Shown here in pieces: positions 26,509-35,117 of a stretch of DNA of 64,000 nucleotides. How positions within the stretch are numbered: position 1 is the first letter of the stretch; the number at the start of each line of letters is the position of its first letter. The position numbers and the translations under genes are program-made. The notes beneath the pieces are model-generated. The model saw only the letters and a list, made by a program, of their open reading frames with translations, made no database searches and was not told where the DNA came from. This DNA comes from an uncultured Prevotellaceae bacterium. Lineage in GTDB: Bacteria > Bacteroidota > Bacteroidia > Bacteroidales > Bacteroidaceae. The stretch is taken from NCBI GenBank assembly GCA_945865175.1, contig CAMBDA010000004.1, positions 1 through 64,000 on the forward strand. Direction: 5' to 3'.

Positions 26509-27797
26509 ATACGCTAATAATAGAAACACTTGTAGTACTGCTGTTCTCGGCCTTCTTTTCCGGGCTGGAAATCGCCTTTGTGTCGAGCAGCAAGCTACGC
26601 TTCGAAATGGACCGCGATGAGCAGGGCTTCACGGCCCGCATCATCGACCTCTTCTATCGTCACCCCAACCATTTCATTTCCACCCTGCTGGTAGGGAACA
26701 ACATCGCCCTGGTGGTGTATGGCATACTCATGGCAGAGGTCATCGACCAACTTCTGCTCATCCCCCTGGGCCTGAAGGGAGAGGGCATGCAGGGCACGGC
26801 CGAGGTGGCATGCCTGCTGGTGCAGACCCTGCTGAGCACCCTGGTGGTGCTGGTGTCGGGCGAGTTTCTGCCCAAGACTCTCTTCCGCATCAACCCCAAC
26901 CGCATGATGACGGTGTGCAGCATACCGGCCTTTGTATCCTACGTGCTGTTGTGGCCGGTGAGCAAGTTCACCAGCGGCCTGGGCAAAGCCTTGCTCCGCC
27001 TCTTCGGCATGAAGGTGCAGAAGACGGTCCAGGAGAAGTCGTTCACCAAGGTGGACCTCGACTACCTCATCCAAAGCAACATCGAGAGCGCCCACAACGA
27101 CAAGGAGATTGAGGACGAGGTGAAGATATTCCAGAACGCCCTCGACTTTAGCAGTGTCCGCGTGCGCGACTGCATCGTGCCCCGCAACGAGATACAGGCC
27201 GTGGACGACAAGACCGGCCTGGATGTGCTGCGCAACCTGTTTGTGGAGACGGGGCACAGCAAGATTATGGTCTACCACGAAGACATTGACAACGTGAAGG
27301 GCTACATCCATTCGTCCGAGATGTTCCGCCTGAAGCCAGGATCCGACTGGACCAAATCGGTCATCGAGGCCCCCATCGTACCCGAGACCATGAACGCCCA
27401 GAAACTCATGCACGCCTTTATCACCCAGAAGAAATCGCTGGCGGTGGTAGTGGACGAGTTTGGCGGCACCCGCGGCATTGTCACCCTGGAAGACCTTGTG
27501 GAGGAAATATTCGGCGAGATAGAGGACGAGCACGACAATGTCAACTATGTGGCCAAGGAGGTGGCGCCCGACGAGTATCTGCTCTCGGCCCGTCTGGAGA
27601 TTTCCAAGGCCAATGAAATACTGGGGCTCGACCTTCCTGAAAGCGACGAGTATCTCACAGTGAGCGGCCTTATCCTCAACGAATACCAAAGCTTCCCCAA
27701 ACTCAACGAGGTGGTCAAATTTGGCCATTGGGAATTCAAGATTGTGCAGAAAACCACCACTAAGATAGAGCTTGTAAGGCTGAAAGTGGTGAGATAA
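26505..27797 (+). CDS. CNNM/CorC-HlyC family membrane protein (GldE-like)
   Basis: The 430-residue protein has an N-terminal DUF21/CNNM membrane domain (residues about 1-190, opening LLFSAFFSGLEIAFVSSSKLRFE). A pair of CBS domains follows (VPRNEIQAVD near 230, LAVVVDEFGGTRGIVTLEDLVEEIFGEI near 320). A CorC_HlyC domain ends the protein (LSARLEISKANEIL to the end). Such proteins are linked to magnesium or cobalt homeostasis, and the Bacteroidetes relative GldE is associated with gliding and T9SS. Start ATG 26505 overlaps the lptC stop; a longer frame from 26217 merely runs through lptC. Confidence 0.88.
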   Translation: MNTLIIETLVVLLFSAFFSGLEIAFVSSSKLRFEMDRDEQGFTARIIDLFYRHPNHFISTLLVGNNIALVVYGILMAEVIDQLLLIPLGLKGEGMQGTAEVACLLVQTLLSTLVVLVSGEFLPKTLFRINPNRMMTVCSIPAFVSYVLLWPVSKFTSGLGKALLRLFGMKVQKTVQEKSFTKVDLDYLIQSNIESAHNDKEIEDEVKIFQNALDFSSVRVRDCIVPRNEIQAVDDKTGLDVLRNLFVETGHSKIMVYHEDIDNVKGYIHSSEMFRLKPGSDWTKSVIEAPIVPETMNAQKLMHAFITQKKSLAVVVDEFGGTRGIVTLEDLVEEIFGEIEDEHDNVNYVAKEVAPDEYLLSARLEISKANEILGLDLPESDEYLTVSGLILNEYQSFPKLNEVVKFGHWEFKIVQKTTTKIELVRLKVVR

Positions 27798-27842
27798 GTG
27801 CAATTTTCTGCAAAATACACCCCGCATATCGAAAAAAAACCT

Positions 27843-27850
27843 TATCTTTG
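27843..27850 (+). promoter_or_regulatory. -7 box (TATCTTTG) of the PpiD-like gene
   Basis: TATCTTTG lies 41 bases before ATG 27892, after an A-rich run, in the 94-base gap behind the CNNM gene. The AT-rich leader (AATAATAATAATTAAATAA) is typical of strongly expressed Bacteroidetes genes. Confidence 0.65.
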
Positions 27851-27891
27851 TGCGCTTTAAACATGAAATAATAATAATAATTAAATAAAAA

Positions 27892-30048
27892 ATGGCAACA
27901 TTACAAAAAATCAGAAGCAAGGGCAAGTTCCTCATCGCAGTAGTGGGACTCGCTTTGTTTGCATTCATTGCCGAAGAATTTGTGCGTTCGCTCTCCTACA
28001 GTCAGTCGGAGAGCCGTCAGCGTATCGGCAAGGTGAATGGTGAGAGTATCAACATCCAAGAATTCAATGATGAGGTGGACGAATACGTCAATGTGGTGAA
28101 GTTCTCCAATGGAATCACCTCCCTCACCGACGACCAGATGTCCATGCTCCGCGACCAGGTGTGGCAGACGATGGTCAACAACAAGATTATCGAGCACGAG
28201 GCAGAGAAGCTGGGACTCACAGTCACCGATGCCGAACTGCAGGACATCATCGCCAAGGGCAGCAACCCCATGCTGGCACAGACCCCCTTCCGTACACAGC
28301 AGGGCACATTCGATGCCAATGCCCTCAAGCAGTTCCTCACCCAGTATGACGAGATTATGCGCAGCGCTGACATCCCCGGCGAAACCAAGGAGCAGTACGC
28401 CAACATGTATGACTACTGGAAGTTCGTGGAGAAGAGCATCCGCCAGCAGACCCTCCTGCAGAAGTATCAGTCGCTGCTCAGCGGTGCGCTCCTGTCCAAT
28501 CCCGTGGCTGCACAGGCTCATTTTGACGGACGCACCAACGAGGCCGACATCGTGATGGCAGCTGTGCCCTATTCTTCCATCAAGGACGACGAAATCCAGG
28601 TGGAGGACAAGGACATCAAGGCCAAGTATGAGGAGATGAAGGAAATCTTCCGCACACAGGCCGAGAGCCGTGACATCCGCTATATCGACGTGAAGGTGGA
28701 GGCCAGCAAGGCCGACAAGGACGCACTCCAGACCGAAATGCAGGCCTATGCAGGCGAACTGCAGGCCGAGGGTGCCAACCCTGCCAAGATTGTGCGTGAG
28801 GCTGGTAGCAAGGTTTCTTTCAGTCCGCTGCCCGTAAGCAAGAAGTCGCTTCCCTCCGACATCGCTGCCGAGATTGACTCTCTGGGCGAAGGTCAGCAGA
28901 AGGGTCCCTTCCTCACCGCATCCGACAATACACTCAACATCGTACGCCTGATTTCCAAGGTCACACTCCCCGACTCTGTAGAGATTCGCCAGATTGCCGT
29001 CCCCGGCACCGATGTAGCTGATGCCGAGAAGCGTGCCGACAGCATTATCAGCGTGCTGCAGGCCGGCACCGCCTTTGACAGCATCGCCAAGAAGTTTGAC
29101 CAGCCTGCTGCCAAGAACTGGATTACCAGTGCACAGTACGAGAACCAGACCATCGACGAGAACAACCGCATCTTCCTGCAGACCATCACCACCGCTGCCA
29201 CGGGTGCTATCAACAAGATCGTGCTCCCCGGACAGGGTGTGCTGGTGAATCAGGTGACCGACCGCAGGAACATGGTAGAGAAGTATAACCTCGCCATCAT
29301 CAAGCGTGCCATCGACTTCTCCAAGGACACCTACGGAAAGGCATACAGCGACATCAAGTCGTTCCTCGTGGCCAACAAGACACTGGAGCAGATTGAGGCA
29401 GAGGCGCCCAAGGCCGGCTTCAATGTGCAGAGCCGCAAGGGCATGAGCAGTGCCGAGCACGGTGTAGTGGGCATCCATGGCACCAGCGAAGCTTTGCGCT
29501 GGGTGTTCAACGAGGACACCAAGGTGGGCGATGTGTCTCCCCTCTATGAATGTGGCGACAACGACCATCTGCTGGTGGCAGTACTCACCGGCATTCATCC
29601 CAAGGGCTACCTCTCCTGGGACGACGAGCAGGTGAAGACCTTCCTTACAGACGAGGTGAAGAAGGACAAGAAGGCCGCCCTTATCCAGGAGCAGATGCAG
29701 GGCGTGAAGGACATGGCCGCCGCAGCCAAGCTCAAGGGCGCCGTATCGGACACCATCAAGCATGTCACCTTTGCCAGCAACACCTTTGTGAGCAAGTTGG
29801 GTAGCAGCGAGCCTGCCCTCAGCGGTGCAGTGAGTGCTGCCAAGAAGGGCGACTTCAAGCAGGGCATCAAGGGCAAGAATGGCGTGTATGCCTTCCAGGT
29901 CATCTCCACCAACAAGACGGGTGCCAAGTATGACCAGAAGCAGGAAGAGCAGCAGCTGGCCCAGACCAACATGCGTTCGCTCAACCTCTTCACCAGCGAG
30001 CTCTATCAGAAGGCCGACGTAGTGGACAAGCGCTACCTCTTCTATTAA
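27892..30048 (+). CDS. PpiD/SurA-like peptidyl-prolyl isomerase, periplasmic chaperone
   Basis: The 718-residue protein has an N-terminal membrane anchor (KGKFLIAVVGLALFAFIAEEFV, residues about 11-32). A SurA_N-type chaperone domain follows (IGKVNGESINIQEFNDEV, then QMSMLRDQVWQTMVNNKIIEHEAEKLGL). A parvulin-type rotamase region lies near residues 360-470 (VEIRQIAVPGTDVADAEKRAD). It is expected to help newly translocated envelope proteins fold at the periplasmic face. It has its own promoter but sits in the envelope block with lptC, and it ends before a strong terminator. Confidence 0.88.
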   Translation: MATLQKIRSKGKFLIAVVGLALFAFIAEEFVRSLSYSQSESRQRIGKVNGESINIQEFNDEVDEYVNVVKFSNGITSLTDDQMSMLRDQVWQTMVNNKIIEHEAEKLGLTVTDAELQDIIAKGSNPMLAQTPFRTQQGTFDANALKQFLTQYDEIMRSADIPGETKEQYANMYDYWKFVEKSIRQQTLLQKYQSLLSGALLSNPVAAQAHFDGRTNEADIVMAAVPYSSIKDDEIQVEDKDIKAKYEEMKEIFRTQAESRDIRYIDVKVEASKADKDALQTEMQAYAGELQAEGANPAKIVREAGSKVSFSPLPVSKKSLPSDIAAEIDSLGEGQQKGPFLTASDNTLNIVRLISKVTLPDSVEIRQIAVPGTDVADAEKRADSIISVLQAGTAFDSIAKKFDQPAAKNWITSAQYENQTIDENNRIFLQTITTAATGAINKIVLPGQGVLVNQVTDRRNMVEKYNLAIIKRAIDFSKDTYGKAYSDIKSFLVANKTLEQIEAEAPKAGFNVQSRKGMSSAEHGVVGIHGTSEALRWVFNEDTKVGDVSPLYECGDNDHLLVAVLTGIHPKGYLSWDDEQVKTFLTDEVKKDKKAALIQEQMQGVKDMAAAAKLKGAVSDTIKHVTFASNTFVSKLGSSEPALSGAVSAAKKGDFKQGIKGKNGVYAFQVISTNKTGAKYDQKQEEQQLAQTNMRSLNLFTSELYQKADVVDKRYLFY

Positions 30049-30104
30049 TATTAATAAGGTATAGGAGCGGAGTTCCTTCTCCCCACCCTCCTTCCTCACA
30101 TATT

Positions 30105-30150
30105 CCAAGGCACAGCCTCTCTCCTCTGAGGACTGTGCCTTGGTTTTTTT
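30105..30150 (+). terminator. Rho-independent terminator after the PpiD-like gene
   Basis: The 11-bp stem CCAAGGCACAG (30105-30115) / CTGTGCCTTGG (30133-30143) is followed by a run of seven T. It closes the coaX-to-ppiD-like block. Confidence 0.9.
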
Positions 30151-30243
30151 GTCATTCGCGCCGCAAACTCCAGACCTTCCAGAAAAAAAGGGCCTGGCGC
30201 AAACATTTTTCGACAAATGGGCACAAATCTCGTAGGTTTTCCC

Positions 30244-30251
30244 TATCTTTG
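30244..30251 (+). promoter_or_regulatory. -7 box (TATCTTTG) of the fructan-locus regulator
   Basis: TATCTTTGC matches TAnnTTTG and lies 21 bases before ATG 30273 and 57 before ATG 30309. Confidence 0.65.
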
Positions 30252-30272
30252 CAGCGCATTTCGGAGCCAATC

Positions 30273-31841
30273 ATGCTCTGTTCTGCCTTAAAAAAGACCC
30301 TTATCAAGATGAACATGTCACCCCTTTCCAGCGTAGCCATTGGCAGCACAGGCGGAAAAGCCGCCCCCCTTATGCTGCTACACCTGCTCCTGTGTGCAGT
30401 TTTCATGTCATGCTACTCCGACGAAACAATCACCATCGGTGTGTCGCAATGCAGCGAGGACATCTGGCGCTACAAGCAGAACCATGAACTCCAAGTGGGC
30501 TGTTATGCCCACAATGATGTAAAACTGGAGTTCGCCTGTGCCGAGGATGACGACCTCAAGCAAATAGAGCAGATAAATTACTTCATCAGCAAGAAAGTGG
30601 ACGCACTGATTGTGGCACCCAATTCAGCGGTGCCGCTTTCCGAAGTAATCGAGAAAGCCTGTGACAGCGGCATTCCGGTAATATGCTTTGACCGCAAGCC
30701 CAGCACCGACAAGTACACGGCGTTCATGGGGGCCGACAATTACGAGATAGGCCGTACCATGGGCAACCTCATTGCCAACAGCATGGGTGGAGAGGGCACA
30801 CTGGTGGAGATACGCGGCCTGAAAGGCTCCTCCCCGGCCACCGACCGCCATCGTGGTTTTTCCGAGGCACTGGCCCGTCATCCAGGCATCCGGGTGATTT
30901 CGTGTGGCGAGGACAACTGGACCGAGGCCAGCGGCAGCAAGGCCATGGAGGCGGTGCTGCAGCAGACGTACGACATCCAGTGCGTCTTTGGCCACAACGA
31001 CCGTCTGGCCATGGGAGCACGGCAGGTGGCACTGGCCCACGGGCTCACCGGCATCCGGTATTTCGGCGTGGATGCCCTCCCCTCATCGGGCGGAGGCATA
31101 GAACTGGTACAGAAAGGCATCCTCGAAGCCACCTACATCTATCCCACCCATGGCCTGGAACTTTTCCAGCTGGCAATGAATATAGTGAAGGGCAGGGAAT
31201 ATAAGCGGGTGAACATGTTGCATTCGGCCGTAGTGGACAGCACCAATGCCGAACTGCTCCTCATGCAGTATCAGGAACTGAGCCGCGTGAGCGACAATGT
31301 GGATGTGCTACATGGAATGCTTGCCACCTATTTCGAGCGAATCAACACGCAACGCAATGTCATCATATGTTTCATATGCGTTCTCCTCATCATCATGGGG
31401 CTTTCCATCCAGGCCTACCGCCTGTACCTGGCCAAGGTGAGGGTTTACGAGGAGGTGACGAGCGAGGTGGTGGTCCCTCTCTCGCTGGACACACCGCATC
31501 CGGATGTGCCCGACAGTTTCCTCGACCGTTTCCGTAATGTGCTGCGTGAACATATCCAGGATGCCGATTTCAATGTGGAGCGCATGGGTGAGGAGATGGG
31601 CATGAGCCGTGTGCAGCTCTATCGCAAACTGAAAAGTCTGACCGGTGCCACACCCGTGGAACTCCTTCGCAAGGCGAGACTCTCGCGCGGGAAACAGTTG
31701 CTGGAGTCGACCGACCGCTCCATCTCGGAGATTGCCTATGAGGTGGGGTTCACGTCGCCTTCCTATTTTGCAAAATGCTTCAAGGACGAGTTTATGATGA
31801 CCCCAGGTGAGGTGAGACAGGGAGAATCATGCAACGTCTAG
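30273..31841 (+). CDS. Membrane-spanning regulator: periplasmic sugar-binding domain fused to AraC HTH
   Basis: The 522-residue protein has a hydrophobic N-terminal segment (residues about 32-46, ending FMSC, lipobox-like). A LacI/periplasmic-binding-protein type domain follows (about 50-340, with ITIGVSQCSEDIW, DALIVAPNS, PVICFDRKP and VFGHNDRLAMGA). A single transmembrane helix starts near residue 362 (NVIICFICVLLIIMGLSI). A C-terminal AraC DNA-binding domain (about 416-518, ending ISEIAYEVGFTSPSYFAKCFK) completes it. It would sense a sugar outside and act on DNA inside, without any kinase or receiver domain. It directly precedes the SusC gene of a fructan locus, so it probably controls that locus. 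ATG 30273 or 30309 could start it. Confidence 0.85.
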   Translation: MLCSALKKTLIKMNMSPLSSVAIGSTGGKAAPLMLLHLLLCAVFMSCYSDETITIGVSQCSEDIWRYKQNHELQVGCYAHNDVKLEFACAEDDDLKQIEQINYFISKKVDALIVAPNSAVPLSEVIEKACDSGIPVICFDRKPSTDKYTAFMGADNYEIGRTMGNLIANSMGGEGTLVEIRGLKGSSPATDRHRGFSEALARHPGIRVISCGEDNWTEASGSKAMEAVLQQTYDIQCVFGHNDRLAMGARQVALAHGLTGIRYFGVDALPSSGGGIELVQKGILEATYIYPTHGLELFQLAMNIVKGREYKRVNMLHSAVVDSTNAELLLMQYQELSRVSDNVDVLHGMLATYFERINTQRNVIICFICVLLIIMGLSIQAYRLYLAKVRVYEEVTSEVVVPLSLDTPHPDVPDSFLDRFRNVLREHIQDADFNVERMGEEMGMSRVQLYRKLKSLTGATPVELLRKARLSRGKQLLESTDRSISEIAYEVGFTSPSYFAKCFKDEFMMTPGEVRQGESCNV

Positions 31842-31872
31842 GACTTTTTTTCACGAAATCCATTTCAAATAT

Positions 31873-31927
31873 CGTTCAAAAACTGCCAAAAATGATACAT
31901 TGTAACAAAATTCGCCTTTGATGAACG
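31873..31927. promoter_or_regulatory. Possible operator upstream of the SusC gene
   Basis: CGTTCA (31873-31878) and its inverse TGAACG (31922-31927) lie 43 bases apart within ATCGTTCAAA and TTTGATGAACG contexts, just upstream of the -33/-7 elements. The position suits an activator such as the adjacent AraC-type regulator. The match is short and could be chance. Confidence 0.25.
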
Positions 31928-31933
31928 TTTTCT

Positions 31934-31966
31934 TTTGCCATATCCTTTGTATTTGTCATAAATTTG
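31934..31966 (+). promoter_or_regulatory. Promoter of the fructan operon
   Basis: TTTG (31934-31937), a 21-base spacer and TAAATTTG (31959-31966) give a good Bacteroidetes -33/-7 pair. The SusC ATG is 49 bases beyond, after an AT-rich leader. The 173-base gap 31842-32014 holds no gene. Confidence 0.7.
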
Positions 31967-32014
31967 CAGCAGAGTTTTATCATTATTGTTAAATTATTAA
32001 TTTTCTAATTCCAG

Positions 32015-35000
32015 ATGATCAAAAGATCTATTGCAAGCGCATTGCTGTTTATGGCATGTACCATAATATATGCGCAGAAGATTGAAGTCAGCGGAACAGT
32101 GGTCGACCAGATTGGTGAAACTGTTATTGGTGCCCAGGTTATGGAAAAAGGTTCCCAAAATGGTGCGCTCACCGACATTGATGGCAACTTCAAGCTGACG
32201 GTAGAAAAAGGAGCCGTACTGGTTATCCGCTACATTGGTTTTCAACCCCAGGAAATCCCTGCTGCCCCCAAAATGCGGATTACCTTAAAGGAGGATGAGC
32301 AAAGCCTCCAGGAAGTGGTGGTGACGGGTTACACCACACAGCGCAAGGCTGATCTGACTGGTGCCGTATCGGTGGTGAGCGTTGACGAGTTGCAGAAGCA
32401 AAACGAGAACAATCCCATCAAGGCACTTCAAGGTCGTGTCCCTGGTATGAACATCTCAGCAGACGGTACTCCCTCAGGTGCTGCCACTGTGCGCATACGT
32501 GGTATAGGTACTCTTAACAACAACGACCCTCTTTATATTATTGACGGAGTGCCTACAAAGTCGGGTATGCATGAGCTTAATGGCAATGACATCGAGTCAA
32601 TACAAGTATTGAAGGATGCCGCATCTGCAAGCATCTACGGTTCGCGTGCCGCTAACGGTGTTATTATCATCACCACCAAGAAGGGCAAGGAGGGCAAGGT
32701 CAAGGTTGACTTCGACGCAAGCATAGCGGCCTCGTTCTATGCCAACAAGTTGGAAGTATTAAATGCCGAGCAATGGGGACAGGCTTATTGGCAAGCCAAC
32801 GTCAACGACGGACTAAATCCAAACAACAACAATCTTGGCTACCACTTCGACTGGGGATATGACGCACAGGGCAATCCGCAATTATACAATGTTACAATGC
32901 AGAAATATCTCGATGACGGAAACACTGTTCCTTCCGCCGACACCGATTGGGTTAAGGAGACAACACGCACTGGTGTTATCCAAAACTACAATGTAAGCGT
33001 AAGCAACGGTAACGAGAAAGGCTCAAGCTATCTTTCGCTCGGATATTACAAGAACCTCGGTATCATCAAGCACTCTGACTTTGAACGTCTCTCGGCACGT
33101 TTCAACACTGATTACAAGTTGATAGGCAATGTGCTGACCATCGGCGAGCACTTTACTCTGAACCGCACTTCCGAAGTGAGTGCGCCAGGAGGATTTCTTG
33201 AGAATGTCTTGCAGTTCAACCCTTCTTTCCCAGTATATAACACTAAGGGTGAATATGCCAACCTTACTGGAGGATATGCTGACCGTGAGAATCCTCTGGG
33301 TCGCTTGGAGCGCAACAAGGACAATCGCTACACCTATTGGCGTACCTTCGGCGATGTATATCTTAACCTTGCTCTCTTCAAGGGATTCAACCTCCGCACT
33401 ACTGCCGGTATTGACTATTCGCAGAAGCAGCAGCGCATATTCACCATGCCAATATCAAACGGCAACGTGGCAAATCCTGAGAATGCCGTCGAGGCTAAGC
33501 AGGAACACTGGATGAAATGGATGTGGAACGCCGTGGCGACATATAACATGGAAATTGGCAAGCACCGTGCCGACTATATGCTCGGTGTGGAGGTCAATCG
33601 TCAGGATGACGTATGGTTCTCAGGCAAGCGTTATGACTACGAAATCCTTAATACCGACTATATGTGGCCAGACGCAGGAACAGGAGTCGAGAAAGCATAC
33701 GGCTCAGGCAGTGGTTACTCGCTTGTCTCTTTCTTTGGAAAGGCAAACTACACCTACGCTGACAAATATCTTGCATCGGTGACAATACGACGTGACGGTT
33801 CGAGCCGTTTCGGTAAAAATAACAAATATGGTACATTCCCTTCTGTCAGTCTGGGATGGCGTGTGACACAAGAGGATTTCATGAAGAATACAAGTTCATG
33901 GCTCTACGACCTTAAACTCCGTGCTTCATGGGGTCAGACCGGTAACCAGGAAATATCCAACACTGCCCGTTACACGCTCTACCAGGCAGTCTATGGTGAC
34001 TCTAACTTCGGTGGCAATAGCTTTGGTACATCCTACGACATCGCAGGCACCAATGGAGGACAAATTCTGCAGTCGGGCTTCAAGCGAGTACAGATTGGCA
34101 ACGACGACATTAAGTGGGAAACGACAACACAGACCAACATTGGTGTAGATTTCTCGTTCTTCAACAATACTCTTTACGGTAGCTTCGACTGCTATCACAA
34201 GAACACTAAGGACATACTTCTTTATATGGCAGGAATAGCTGCTATGGGCGAGGGTAGTTCAATGTGGATTAATGCAGGTGAGATGAAGAACAACGGAGTG
34301 GAGCTAAACCTCGGCTACCGTAACAGCATAGGTGATTTTAGCTACGACATAACAGCCAACCTCGGAACCTACCGCAATGAGATAACCAAACTGCCCGAGA
34401 CAGTGGCTGCCAACGGCGATTTCGGAGGTAATGGTGTGAAGAGTGTCATAGGACACCCGATGGGAGCACAGGTGGGATATGTATTCGATGGTATCTTCAA
34501 GAGTCAAGAAGAGGTGGATAACCATGCCACTCAACCTGGTGCCGGAGTGGGCAGAATGCGCTTTAAGGACCTCAACGGCGACGGAATGATAACAGAGGCC
34601 GACCAGGATTGGATTTACTCTCCAGTGCCAGACTTCAGTTATGGTTTCAACATCTATCTTCAATATAAGAACTGGGACTTGACAATGTTCTGGCAGGGAG
34701 TGCAGGGAGTTGATGTCATCTCCGACCTGAAAAAGGAAACCGACTTGTGGGCAGGTGTCAATGTGGCAAACCTCAACAAGGGACAGCGTCTGCTCGACGC
34801 ATGGTCGCCTACAAATCCCGACTCGAATATCCCCGCGCTTTCAACCTACAACAACAACAACGAGACCCGCGTGTCAAGTTATTATGTTGAGAATGGCTCG
34901 TTCCTCAAGATGCGCAACATACAGATTGGCTACAATGTGCCCAAGGCTATTGCCAACAAACTCTATATGGAACGCCTGCGCTTCTATCTCTCTGCACAGA

Positions 35001-35110
35001 ATCTGCTGACCATCAAGAGCAGCAGCTTCACAGGAGTAGATCCTGAGAACGCAAATTTTGGCTATCCAATACCAGTGAATATGACATTTGGTCTAAACGT
35101 AACATTTTAA
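32015..35110 (+). CDS. SusC-like TonB-dependent outer-membrane transporter (fructan)
   Basis: The 1031-residue protein imports oligosaccharides across the outer membrane using TonB energy. A signal peptide (to IYAQ, about residue 22) is followed by a CarboxypepD_reg-like domain (IEVSGTVVDQIGETVIGA), the TonB-box region (EVVVTGY) and a plug domain (LYIIDGVPTK, IYGSRAANGVIIITTKKG). A 22-strand barrel follows, ending in FGLNVTF. Gene order downstream matches the B. thetaiotaomicron levan locus, where BT1763 holds this place. Codon use is more AT-rich than in the regulator before it, as in the next three genes. Confidence 0.95.
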   Translation: MIKRSIASALLFMACTIIYAQKIEVSGTVVDQIGETVIGAQVMEKGSQNGALTDIDGNFKLTVEKGAVLVIRYIGFQPQEIPAAPKMRITLKEDEQSLQEVVVTGYTTQRKADLTGAVSVVSVDELQKQNENNPIKALQGRVPGMNISADGTPSGAATVRIRGIGTLNNNDPLYIIDGVPTKSGMHELNGNDIESIQVLKDAASASIYGSRAANGVIIITTKKGKEGKVKVDFDASIAASFYANKLEVLNAEQWGQAYWQANVNDGLNPNNNNLGYHFDWGYDAQGNPQLYNVTMQKYLDDGNTVPSADTDWVKETTRTGVIQNYNVSVSNGNEKGSSYLSLGYYKNLGIIKHSDFERLSARFNTDYKLIGNVLTIGEHFTLNRTSEVSAPGGFLENVLQFNPSFPVYNTKGEYANLTGGYADRENPLGRLERNKDNRYTYWRTFGDVYLNLALFKGFNLRTTAGIDYSQKQQRIFTMPISNGNVANPENAVEAKQEHWMKWMWNAVATYNMEIGKHRADYMLGVEVNRQDDVWFSGKRYDYEILNTDYMWPDAGTGVEKAYGSGSGYSLVSFFGKANYTYADKYLASVTIRRDGSSRFGKNNKYGTFPSVSLGWRVTQEDFMKNTSSWLYDLKLRASWGQTGNQEISNTARYTLYQAVYGDSNFGGNSFGTSYDIAGTNGGQILQSGFKRVQIGNDDIKWETTTQTNIGVDFSFFNNTLYGSFDCYHKNTKDILLYMAGIAAMGEGSSMWINAGEMKNNGVELNLGYRNSIGDFSYDITANLGTYRNEITKLPETVAANGDFGGNGVKSVIGHPMGAQVGYVFDGIFKSQEEVDNHATQPGAGVGRMRFKDLNGDGMITEADQDWIYSPVPDFSYGFNIYLQYKNWDLTMFWQGVQGVDVISDLKKETDLWAGVNVANLNKGQRLLDAWSPTNPDSNIPALSTYNNNNETRVSSYYVENGSFLKMRNIQIGYNVPKAIANKLYMERLRFYLSAQNLLTIKSSSFTGVDPENANFGYPIPVNMTFGLNVTF

Positions 35111-35117
35111 TTGAGAT

